A stretch of DNA of 64,000 bases. Source: Anastatus disparis (lineage: Eukaryota; Arthropoda; Insecta; Hymenoptera; Eupelmidae). A program made the position numbers and the translations under genes. Below, one piece after another: positions 43,078-53,327 of this stretch. A model generated the notes under the pieces. The model was not told the DNA's origin, did not search any database, and saw only the letters and a list, made by a program, of their open reading frames with translations. How positions within the stretch are numbered: the first letter of the stretch is position 1; each line of letters opens with the position of its first letter. Location of the stretch: positions 434,001-498,000 of the forward strand of contig JAFFSR010000308.1 of the NCBI GenBank assembly GCA_017163975.1, in the 5' to 3' direction.

Positions 43078-44583
43078 AAATATTGGTGGAACTCATCCAC
43101 CACTAGAATTCATACATCTTTATCTTTATTACTAAATTTTTATAAATAAGTCAAATATTTCAAGAGAACGCAATTCATATATAAATTTATACAATTAGAT
43201 AAATAACTTATTCATTTTTATTTAGTCCTGGTGCAACATAGGACTTAACAGATATATGTTGTAATTTCTCAATGCACTAAATAAATGATATTATTTGAAA
43301 TTAGTTTATAAAAGAATTTGTAATTTTTACTTGATTTCTCATTAAAAAAATTTATGATTACTCTTGCTAAAATAATTGATGTATAGATTTATCTATTTAT
43401 AAATGGATTTAATGATCTTACTTTTATTTTTATTGTCAATTTTTATGTAATAGTATATTTCGGTACTAGTGCGATAAAGTGATTTTTTACTCGTGTGGCG
43501 GTTTGCGCCTGAGCGAAGCGAGGGTGAAAAGGTCACACGAGTAAGAAATCACTTTCTCGCACGAGTATCGAACACTATTTTTTGACACGACGTGTGAGAA
43601 GCTCCATTTTCGCACGTGTCACTTTGTACAGCGTGCGTGAAATCGAGCTTCTCGCACGGAGTGTCAAAAATTGTATTATTTATTTGATTTTTAATCGCGC
43701 ACTTTCGCGTATATAGAAATTATTTCAATTACGCACTTTGCATATAATATATTAATTTTAATTGTATAATATTTTTATTTTTAATAACACTATTCGTATT
43801 TCATAATACACTTCGCTTAATATTTTATTTTCAATGACGCTATTCGTATTTGATAATACACTTCGTGTTTAATAATTTCATATATATTTATTTGATTTTT
43901 GCCTTTAATATATAATATTTTATTTGACGCTCTTGGCGGTTTATTAACACACTTTTAAACACTGTATTTATTATAAGCCCTTTAAATATATTTTTATGCA
44001 CTTTATATATAAATAGGTAAAGAATTATAAATTTTCTCTAATTATCCTTTAATATATCCAATACGATTTTTCAATCAAAAAAATTTGTACTGAAACCAAA
44101 ATGTTAGGTCCTGGCTTTCACCAGGACTAAATAAAATGAATAATTTAATAAATGTATATATTGAATAAATTGATAATTTATAGATGGATTTGTTAGTCAT
44201 ATAATACATTTGTATTTTATATTTAAATAATGGAATGTGTATCATTTGAAGTGAGATTCAAACAAATGAAATTTGTTTATTAGTTCATTATATATTTTTT
44301 TATTTTTCTGGTTCAGTTTGTATTAGAAGTTTCTCATGAATAAATATCTTTCTTTTAAAATAATATAATGTAGTGTATTTATTTAATCTATATTTATTTA
44401 ACAGGATTGAATAATTTAGATTTGTATATAATGAATTGAATATTAAACTTAATACGTTTGATTAAGTGAATTTGATTTATTTTAAAATGTTTAATTTAAT
44501 ATCAAGGTAGTAACAGTTAAATAACATAAGTATAATAAGAAGATGTAAGTAATCTAGTGGTGAAGAAAGCTCCACCAATATTT
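43078..44583. repeat. 1.5-kb unit with inverted ends
   Basis: AAATATTGGTGGAACTCATC plus CACCACTAGA (43078-43108) is matched in inverse by CTAGTGGTGAAGAAAGCTCC plus ACCAATATTT (44551-44583), with a few mismatches in the middle. There is no internal gene. Confidence 0.6.
43462..43670. repeat. Pair of GC-rich hairpins
   Basis: Hairpin one (43462-43570) pairs GATACTCGTGCGAGAAAGTG-type arms. Hairpin two (43579-43670) pairs TTTTTGACAC...GTGTGAGAAGCTC with GAGCTTCTCGCAC...GTGTCAAAAA. They lie back to back, as at 8267-8436. Confidence 0.85.
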
Positions 44584-45112
44584 GACTGAGAAGGATCGCT
44601 CTCACTATTGGACAATTATTAAAGATAATTTAATGATTTAAATATAAATACATATATTAAAATTTGTTTTTACCTTTTAATGCTCCTTTAAGTAGATTGA
44701 TGCTGGGTACGGGCAGACAAATAAATTGGCACGATATGAAAATATATATCCTCGTAGTTTACTAATATCTTTTTTAACACTTTTAATACAATAGATTTTT
44801 ATACGCGTATATGTTTTAATAATAGATATATGTATATTTAATATTAGCAATTGCTATTGAATTATAAGAACAACTTACGGGCAGTGTAAATTTGTTACCA
44901 AAAAGAAACCCCGGAGTAATTCCCGTTAATCTTGAATTTGTCTGTCTTTTTATATTGATGATCCTTGCTTTTGTTTAAGAATAATTGTTTTATAATTCGA
45001 ATTTTGAATTGATGTCAATCGACGGAGCAATGCTTATTATGCATTTTGACTCTTATTGAATGATATGGTTGATGTGGTAAAAATGACTTTATTTTACAAT
45101 ATGCTTACTAAC

Positions 45113-45780
45113 TAGAAGGGTATCACAACTCCGGATCACGGATTTTGCTCAAACTTTGTGATAAGTTTCCAAATGTCAAAATATGAAAGGAAACAGAATT
45201 TTAGACACCAACGCTCAATATTTCCCTAGTTGGAGGCAATTAAAGAAAATCACTAAAAAAGTTACTAGATTTTTAAACGCATATAGTTTTCCTTAGCATT
45301 GACAGCTAGAAGCTTGAAACGTTTTTTAAATGAAAGCTGAGCTCAAATCCTTTCGAATTAGTACTTATAGCATGTCTAAATATTATTTGTTCCCAAAGTT
45401 ATAGCGTGATAAACATTAGACCCGAATTCAGCTTTTGTTATTAATTAATGCTTTAAAAAGAAACATCAGGTCTAATGTTTATCACGCTATAACTTTGGAA
45501 AAAAATAATATTTTGACATGCTATAACTACTAATTCGAAAGGATTTAAGCTCATCTTTCATTTAAAAAACATTTCAAGCTTCTAGCTATCAATGCTAAGG
45601 AACTATATGCATTTAAAAATCTAGTAACTTTTTTAGTGATTTTCTTTAATTGCCTATAATTAGAGAAATATTGAGCGTTGGTGTCTAAAATTCTGTTTCC
45701 TTTCATATTTTGACATTTGGAAACTTATCACAAAGTTTGAGCAAAATCCGTGATCCGGAGTTGTGATACTCTCCTAGTAA
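45113..45780. repeat. ~670-bp near-perfect palindrome
   Basis: The arms of about 320 bp run from GTATCACAACTCCGGATCAC inwards to TAATGTTTATCACGCTATAA on each side, with a spacer of about 40 bases. Differences between arms are scattered substitutions and small indels. No protein is encoded; it is a foldback element. Confidence 0.92.
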
Positions 45781-45960
45781 GTTGAATTATCTGATTGATC
45801 AATAACTGCATATTTTAGAATAACAAATTTTGAAATAAAAGATACGTCGTGACGTAACAAAATAAACAAGTTGTTAAGATAACGATTTATTTACATAAAC
45901 AAACCATTAAGATAACGATTTATTTACATAAACAAACAATTAAGTTAACGACTTATTTAT

Positions 45961-47084
45961 TGTAACGTTTGGCCTTTTTGCCTCGGTTAGACCTTGATGT
46001 TAGACTTTTAGAGGACGCTGTAGATCGTTGATTCTCGGAGGCCAAAGTTTAAATTGACTTACGTACTAAACTAAAGCTAACCTTGCTTTATTAAATTAAG
46101 AAATTAATAAAAATAATAGTAAGAAAAATTATGATGAAGAAATCAATTAAAAGAAATTAATTGTAATTAAATATTTACTAAAGAAAAGAATGAAATATAA
46201 ATAATCAAAACTGTATTAAGTAAAAGAATTGAATATAAATAAGTTATACAAAGCTAACCTATTTTTACGTACTAAGTGACAATATTAATGGGAGGAAGCA
46301 GGATGGGTACTGCGGACTAGTGATTAAGTTTAAACACGATAATTTTGTTTTAACTTGAACTATTTCTTTTTTTGCATTTATTAATAGTCTATAAAATAAT
46401 TACAACGCCGACAAAAATAATAAAGAACAAAAATTAAATTATATTTATTTGTATCGAGTAATGTTCCGTGTGTCGGAATCAAAAAAGAAAAATTTTAGTT
46501 GTCTTCTTGGCCGCTAGGTGGCGCGAGTTCGTATTTGTCGGCTGTAACAAAATAAAACAGAAAAAGATACAATGGTTAATAATCACGCAAGAATATAGAT
46601 TTGGCGGGTAAGCTCGCGACCTACTTTACCGACGGTAGTTAAGGCGGAGCTAGAGCGCGGCTGATATCGGAGCCAGGTAAGGTAATACAGGAGTAATTAG
46701 GAAGGTAACCCTCTAAGCCATGAGTGGAGAAGAGGGGGGAGATTTTTGGTCAGAGACCAACGGAGGAGTCTACTCCGACCGGAAATGGTGGAGGTAGAAA
46801 CTAGGAGTCAGCGTCGGGCAATCTCACCCTTACACTGACGGAAATATCGGAGGCTACGTCGGACAATCCCACCCTTACGTAGCTTGAGACAGGATTATAG
46901 GTAAGGATACCTTCCACTGTGTCGAGCAATCCCACTCTTACACAGAGGAAGGGGAGAAGAGTCTCTTCTGGCTCTGCAGCTCGCTTTATATATGCTACGA
47001 AGCTCGCTATTCCCATTGCGGGAGTAGCGCCTCGTAGCGGCTGAGTGCAAGTACTAAGTCTAGCGCGATTTTTGAATCGACGCA
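45961..47084. mobile_element. 1124-bp solo LTR in the P2 terminal repeat
   Basis: It begins TGTAACGTTTGG and ends ATCGACGCA (TG...CA), with the 4-bp duplication TTAT at 45957-45960 and 47085-47088. The Polinton ATAAATAAA.AATTAAGATAA motif is interrupted by it. It is GC-richer than its surroundings at the right half. The 94-codon open frame at 46801-47085 is within the LTR and unsupported. Confidence 0.85.
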
Positions 47085-47214
47085 TTATATAAATAAAAAA
47101 TTAAGATAACAACAAAATATTATTTTAATTGTTTGTTTTATATAAATAAATTATTAAGATAACGATTTATTGTATCTTTATCGATACTCACTATACTACT
47201 TTTACAATAACCGT

Positions 47215-47425
47215 ACTTAACATCCGACATTTAATGACTGCGGCGGCGGTGCGCGTGATTTTCTTATTACCGCGGCGCGGGGTCGCGCGCCATATTAACG
47301 CCTATTGGCACGCGTACGTGGGGTGGTTTGCTTATTACCGCGGCCAAGACACGCGCGCTTATTAGCAAATTTAACGCGTGTCTTGTGATTAGCTAATTAC
47401 CGCTGGTCAAAGAACATGTGTTTAA
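47215..47425. repeat. GC-rich tandem hairpins 3' of the P2 polymerase
   Basis: Units built on CGCGGTAATAAGC and paired GACACGCG / CGCGCGTGTC arms recur about three times. The same architecture and core words occur at 27205-27365 in P1. Confidence 0.8.
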
Positions 47426-47515
47426 AAGCTAATTGGGTTTTTGTAATCTTTAAATTTAGTATATGATATTCCTAATACATTTTTAATTGTTGGATAATAT
47501 TAATAATGAAATAAA

Positions 47516-48393
47516 TTATAAAAAATAATTTTTAATATTTATTTTATTGTTTATAACAAAAGGTAAAGAAAGTTTTTCTGAAATATAACGACGTTTTTTG
47601 AATATAACGCAATATGTTTTAGTTTCTTTTTTGGTAATGACATCATTAGTTTTTGTACGACGAATCGCTGAAAAATTGAGTTTTATTTTTTTACAGTCTT
47701 TGTTCGTACGATTATAAGTTTCATCATCACTCTCACATTCATTATCATTATAACTATTATTATCGTTCAAGTTAAACGCATCGATTATCAAATCTTTTAT
47801 GCTTTAAAAATAAATTTTTCTTCTGTTTGAGAAATTTAATATTATACCTTTCACTTTACAACATTCGGCATTTTGATCTTCGGGTAAAACAACGCGATAT
47901 GCGTAAAATTTCGGGTCTCCCGATATAAAACTTTCAATGTACGCATTCTCACCATAACATCTTAGTTTGTCTGTCATATCTTCAAGCTTTGAACCAATGA
48001 ATGGACTATATTCTTCGGTGTTTGATTCGCAAGCCGTAAATATACAGGAATCTGTATCGTAATATAATACACAACTACCCAATTTTTCCAAATATTCATA
48101 AAGTTTTAATCGCGCTTGAGCAGTTGTGTAGGCTGCTATAGTAACACTTGTATAACCTGTAGGGATTATGGCTTCTTCTATGTATTGCCAATTAACATAT
48201 AAAAATTCATCCCTTACAGGCAATATTTCGAAAACTTCTTTTTCTGGACATGATAAAAGTTTCAAGAGATTTTCACGAGATTTAACAATCTCTGTTTGTT
48301 TCAAATTACTTCTTTGGCCAAAGCGCAATCCGGCATTTTTTGCAATTTTGTATCTATTGAAACGTATTCCTTCATCTTTTTTATACTGTTCTA
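47516..48393 (-). pseudogene. pPolB: P2 family B DNA polymerase, C-terminal part (motif C)
   Basis: The coding starts right after the TA-target element: IEQYKKDEGIRFNRYKIAKN, then GQRSNLKQTEIVKSRENLL, the pre-motif-C helix ARLKLYEYLEKLG, and motif C as LYYDTDSCIF. It continues after a frame change near 47800 with LNFSAIRRTKTND to the stop at 47516. Between NAGLR and FGQR the segment that should carry motif B (K-x3-NS-x-YG type) is absent in frame, a deletion of about 13 residues. The catalytic centre is therefore destroyed even apart from the insertions. Confidence 0.85.
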
Positions 48394-48395
48394 TA

Positions 48396-49905
48396 TGGTA
48401 AATTCTCAAAAAATCGGCCGATTTCCGTTCTTTGCCAAAACTTTCATATAAAATAATGTGTGACAGAACTGAAAAATTAATTTCAAGTTACCTTATACTT
48501 TCTTGTGATAAATGACGGGATGACATTATTAATGAGGTACCCCATTTGTTGACCAAAGAATTGTGAATTATTAGAAAATGTAACTCCGTTAGCTTTCACA
48601 CGTTGAATCACAAAATTATTATTATATATCATCTTTGAATCATATTAAAAGTTTATTTTATCCCACTCAGAAGTGTTCGTTTTTCTTTAATAAAAAAGTA
48701 TATTTACTTGTTTATACCCCTTTTTACATTCATCATTAAGAAGGGGCCGAACTATCTGTCTCTGTCTAATAGCGTTTTTCATTATTTATATAAACACTAT
48801 CCTTTATAACAAGAAAAAAATAGCAGCCCCGCTAGATATTAGTATAATTAGTAAATTTTGTAATAACAACCAAATTTTTTCACTGCGTAGTTTTTGAATA
48901 ATTAGAGACCTGCCAAAAAAAGATAGGTTATATTCTAGATTGCTAGTAGGTCTCTAATTAGTCAAAAACTATGCGGTATTTATACCCGGGCCGAACTCCG
49001 TTCGGGCGGGGCCACACGACCTTTCGCCGGGACCTCCTCGCCCGGCGAACTTTGCCACCCCAAAATGATAAAACTCCATTTTTAATAAAAAAATTCGTCC
49101 GATCTTTGTTTTCTATCATCGTTGTTCTAAAGAGAGAAAAACCGACCTACATAGATACCATATATATAAATGTAATTATTTAAAAACTATATATTTTTAT
49201 ATCTTTTATATTTTTTTAACTTTTACAAAAAATTTATTAAAACATTTTATTTATGATTTCTTTTATAAATATATTATTATATCTGCACAAACTTAACGTT
49301 AAAACTATTTTTACATTATGTTTATTCGATTAAACGTGTAGAAAATTTTTTACTTATTCTTTATTTAAATTTTTTTTTTACTTTTTTTATTTTAACTCTA
49401 TGTTTTTAGAAGACTCGTATATAGAATAGTTTAAGACCCGGCGACCGGACAAGCCGTTCATATACGATAACACGATACCCGTTCCCCCGCATAGAGCACT
49501 TAGGCAGTTTCCCATGAAGAAAAAATTTTATTTTTATTACAAAATTTACTTATTATACTAATATCTAGCGGGGGCTGCTATTTTTTTCTTGTTATACCGG
49601 ATAGTGTTTATATAAATGATGAAAAACGCTATTAGACAGAGACAGATAGTTCGGCCCCTTCTTAAGTATTAATGATTGGATCAATTCCACCCCAAAAAAA
49701 ATCGTAAACTCCGTTAACTCGACGTAACCGCTATTAACTAAGGTACTTATTGAAAGGTATTCATAAGTACTAAGTTAAAATTTTATCTTCATTAAAGTAT
49801 TATTCAAGTTAAATATAATGCACAAAGATGGAATATATCAATTCTTTTCAATCGTCATTATTCAAAATTTCTTGTGTAATCAGCCGATTTTTTGAGAATT
49901 CACCA
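48396..49905. mobile_element. TA-target (Tc1/mariner-like) MITE inserted in the polymerase gene
   Basis: Termini TGGTAAATTCTCAAAAAATC (left) and the inverse of TGGTGAATTCTCAAAAAATC (right) form a TIR of about 28 bp, flanked by TA at 48394-48395 and 49906-49907. Removing the element with one TA restores the polymerase codons GAA TAT ATA GAA CAG in frame, which proves the border. It holds a second element at 48740-49661, so its own length is about 584 bp. It encodes no transposase. Confidence 0.9.
48740..49661. mobile_element. TTAA-target (piggyBac-type) MITE nested in the TA-target MITE
   Basis: Inverted ends begin GAAGGGGCCGAACTATCTGT and extend for more than 100 bp, with TTAA on both sides (48736-48739 and 49662-49665). 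An internal inverted pair (AGTTTTTGAATAATTAGAGA / TCTCTAATTAGTCAAAAACT) lies near 48885-48975. The 70-codon frame inside is unsupported. Confidence 0.9.
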
Positions 49906-49907
49906 TA

Positions 49908-52895
49908 TATTCAGTCTTTCTATCCTCGTTATCACACCACGCTGGCCACTCGCTTCCTGCTTGATTTTTAAAAACGTATTTACGTATTCCGCGAAAAGAC
50001 CACCTGTACCTGTACTTTGATAATAGAGGTAGGAACAAATTTCGTGATGGTGGAACTCTACACTTGATCAATCCTTCAACATTTAATAAATTATTATTAT
50101 CTCCGTTTGTAAGCTCCTTGCACTCTTCTTCTATAAAGATACGAGGGTTTCCAACGGAAAATTGACATCTTTTACATACATAAGTATAGAGAGAAATGTC
50201 GGTGTATTTAATTTTTTTGCCTGGCCCAACATTATAATAAGTCACAATATTCTCCGTTCTTCCACCAAAGAAAGCATCACGTAGATCAAAATGCTTGATT
50301 TATTAATGGATGATTCGTAATATATTCTTTTAATTCTAAATTTTCTGCCTTTAGTTTATCAAATATGCATTCCCACATTTCACGTACTTCATATCCGCAT
50401 GATTTAATTTTATCAATTTTTCTACTAGTATTTTCAAATGCTTCATTGGATATTCTTCCATAAGCCATATTTTTTCTCGATCTTTTACGAAACATTTGGG
50501 ACATCCATGCACATAGCAGTCTTGAAATTCAAATACTATGTCATTTCATTTGAAGTTGAAGGATCGTTATGATGTAAAAAACCATCTACGAGAAAGCCTT
50601 CTGGAAGTTAAAATTCTCGAGCTCTTCCTGCATAATTGTTTTTCCGAGTTCTTTTTCGCACTGTACTAGCCATTGAAGGGTCTTTTGTGAATGTTTGTCC
50701 GTTAAACGATAGCCTGCAGTAGGAATCAATTCGATTGTATTTTTCTGTAAGAAATTTTTTCTAACAACAGAACATGCAGATGCGATGGTTGTTGCTTCGG
50801 TAAAGGGACATATATTGCCACAGTCTATAAAAATCTTCCTGAATGCCGTACACACAAGTCTCAAAATTTCAACGTCCATTTTACAATATCCAATAATTTC
50901 ACATTGAAAGTCAAATTCACAAGTGTCACAATGTTCATTGTACCACTTGAAAAATTCTTCCCTCTCGCTTGTTGACATTGAATCCGGCGAGTAATATTTA
51001 GCATCGGATAAAGCTCCTACGTAGTTTTAGTTATTAAAAAGATGCGGAAAATAACCTTTTTTTCTACTTGGTGGTAATGCAAAAGCATCTGGAAGAGCGC
51101 TTAATTTCATTTGGAAGTAATTTAAACTGTCGATAAATTTCGTTCGCCCACACTGTACCATTATAATATTTTGACTATTTAATACCACATCAGGAACTTC
51201 ATTTGAATTTTTAACAATTTCTTTAAGAATAAATTGTGCGTGAAAGCCTTTAGCATTATGGGCTATACAAATGATTTGATCAAACGCTGATTTTCCTCGT
51301 ATCGTCAAGTCAAGTAAAGCTTTCATCGGATTATTGTGAAAAACATTCTCGTGGACGCCGCACGTTGTCCATTTACATATTTTACACATTCGTTCGATGT
51401 TTGGTAAATCAAGACAATCATCGCAAGTTTGCTTAACAACGCAGAGATTTGGTATATGAACTTTGATTGTCGGATAATCAAAATAAGCAGAATCTTGTCG
51501 TGTTTCAAAATCGTAAAAGACAAATTTTTTTCTTGTCGATATACTTTGCATTTCTTCTCCGGTTACAGTCGAAGGTTTGAACGATCTGGAATCGGCTGAA
51601 TATAACATAATTCATTTGTACTATGATTTTTACGACATGTACCACACCATTTATTACCACACACATGCGTACACCTGTAAATATTGTAACGTTTATTACA
51701 ACTCAAACAAATTCTCACATGTTCCCGTTTTTTTATGGTTAGCATAACATTGATTACTGTAAAAATTTCGATTGCAATCAACATATTTTATTAAATTTAC
51801 ATTTTCCGAAACGCATGGCGGTTTTACAAAACACGCAAAACAAACTGCTGTACAGTTATCACCGTCAATAAACTGGTATCTTTTATTACAAAGTTCGCAA
51901 AAGAATCTGTTCCACGCAACACCGGTTAAATTTAAAATTGTATCATAATGGCATGTTCTTCTATTATATAAAATATTTATTACATCATACAATTCAGAAT
52001 TTACATATTGACGACCTTTGAAAAACGGAGGCTCACCATTACCAAAAGTCATGCTATCAAATACGAAAATTGCTATTCCATGTTGAGAATAATATTGTTG
52101 AAATATTTCAATCTCGTGAACTCCGCATCCATTTGCAGGAATCTCGACATTTACTTTATTTATAAGCAAATTCGCCCGATTTTTCTGCATTGCTCGTCTA
52201 CCATCGCGAATATTTTTCAAAATTTCTCGCGTTTCATCATTTGCTGATTTTTTCAGCTCAATGTGTGCTTCGCCCACAACTAGTGCTCTAGGAAGACACA
52301 TATTATCATCGTTGCTGATAGATACAAAGGATCTCTGACCTACTGCATCAACCGATAACTCTTTTTACGTCTATTTCTACCACCGTTCGGGACATTAACA
52401 AATAATGCAGAAAAAATAAAACTTTCATTTATATGAAAGTTTTCATCACTTTGGACCAATCTGTTAATTAAACCCCATAGATCGTTATAATGAAAGTTAT
52501 CTATTGGTCTTATTGATAGACCTGCGGCATCTCGTGCAAAATTCGCATTTCGTACGCTTACACCTAACCTATCATTTATGCGCACCAGTGAAATTAAATA
52601 CGCATGAATATCATGTATAGCTAATTCTAACCATACTATAGATTAATATTTTCGGATGGTAAAATTATTTTTATTAACATTCGTCGGTCATTTATTTGAA
52701 AACGCTGAACAAACTGTTCAAAATCTTGGAAAACGGTAAATCTCTCACCGGGTGATTGAATATTAAAATCATTGCTCTCATCATTATCATAATACCCCTC
52801 TTCCTCATCTTCATTAGGTCTGCTCCTGATATCATCCTCATCATCATCGTCGTTGTCAAGATTGTTTAAACTATCTACTGAATTAAGAAGTGTTT
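49908..52895 (-). pseudogene. pPolB: P2 family B DNA polymerase, central part (exonuclease, terminal-protein region, motif A)
   Basis: From right to left it contains: the acidic linker; the Polinton N-terminal block (LSIRPIDNFHYNDLWGLINR, about 52.5 kb); CLPRALVVGEAHIEL (52.3 kb); CxxC zinc-like pairs; exonuclease FYDFETRQD (51.5 kb); IAHNAKGFHAQF, with His where the ExoII Asp is expected (51.25 kb); FIDSLNYFQMKL; KMDVEILRL; the GYEVREMWECIFDKLKAENL linker (50.4 kb); and motif A as DISLYTYV, with Thr for the usual Pro (50.2 kb). At least five frameshifts or stops separate the open frames (51696-52301, 51027-51608, 50586-50978, 50286-50504, 49880-50245). It matches P1's truncated copy through the exonuclease. 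Confidence 0.85.
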
Positions 52896-53200
52896 TGTAG
52901 GATTATTTATATTATTTTATTTATTAGTGGGTTGAATAAATAAAAAGTTAGGTAAAGTAATTTAGATTGACGCTGTATTTAATCTATAGTAAATAAGACA
53001 AACAAACTAGATAAAACTCTACGTTATAAAAATACACTCTAGGCAATCAGGCAAGAAACGAAAGAAGCGTGTTGGCTCTAGCAACATCTGTCTTAGACTG
53101 ACTGCACGCGTGCCGCCGGTGCGAGTTGTTCGAGAGCAGGTGTCGCTTCAAGCGCTAAGATTTCCTTGATATTTATTCTGTCAAGTGATTCGCTCCAACA
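52896..53200 (-). repeat. 3' LTR of the copia element
   Basis: This 305-bp LTR is identical to 59689-59992 except for one extra A in a run near 53030. Confidence 0.95.
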
Positions 53201-53220
53201 CTCCCTCTCACTTGCTGAAT
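53201..53220 (-). promoter_or_regulatory. Polypurine tract of the copia element
   Basis: On the minus strand AAGTGAGAGGGAG runs directly into the LTR start TGTTGGAG. Confidence 0.8.
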
Positions 53221-53327
53221 ACTTTCTATTTGACTTTTCCTAGTCCCAAGATTCATTGTTCTGACCATTGATACTGGTCTCATCATCAGAAGAGTCTAAA
53301 ACAGAATGAGAAAGGATTATTATTACT

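Larger units (their letters stand above)
39766..45858. mobile_element. 6.1-kb segment bounded by a perfect 27-bp inverted repeat
   Basis: GTTACGTCACGACGTATCTT plus TTATTTC at 39766-39792 is repeated as its exact reverse complement at 45832-45858. Inside are a Mutator-like transposase relic, two hairpin groups, a 1.5-kb inverted-repeat unit and a 670-bp palindrome. No clear target duplication was found, and the right copy abuts the P2 terminal repeat. Confidence 0.5.

Noticed and set aside
39766..45858. Calling the 27-bp inverted repeat the definite termini of the Mutator element
   Set aside because: No 8-10 bp target duplication was found, and the ends are far better preserved than the transposase, so the link is not proven.
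46801..47085. 94-codon minus-strand frame
   Set aside because: It is contained in the solo LTR at 45961-47084 and results from its GC-rich repeats.
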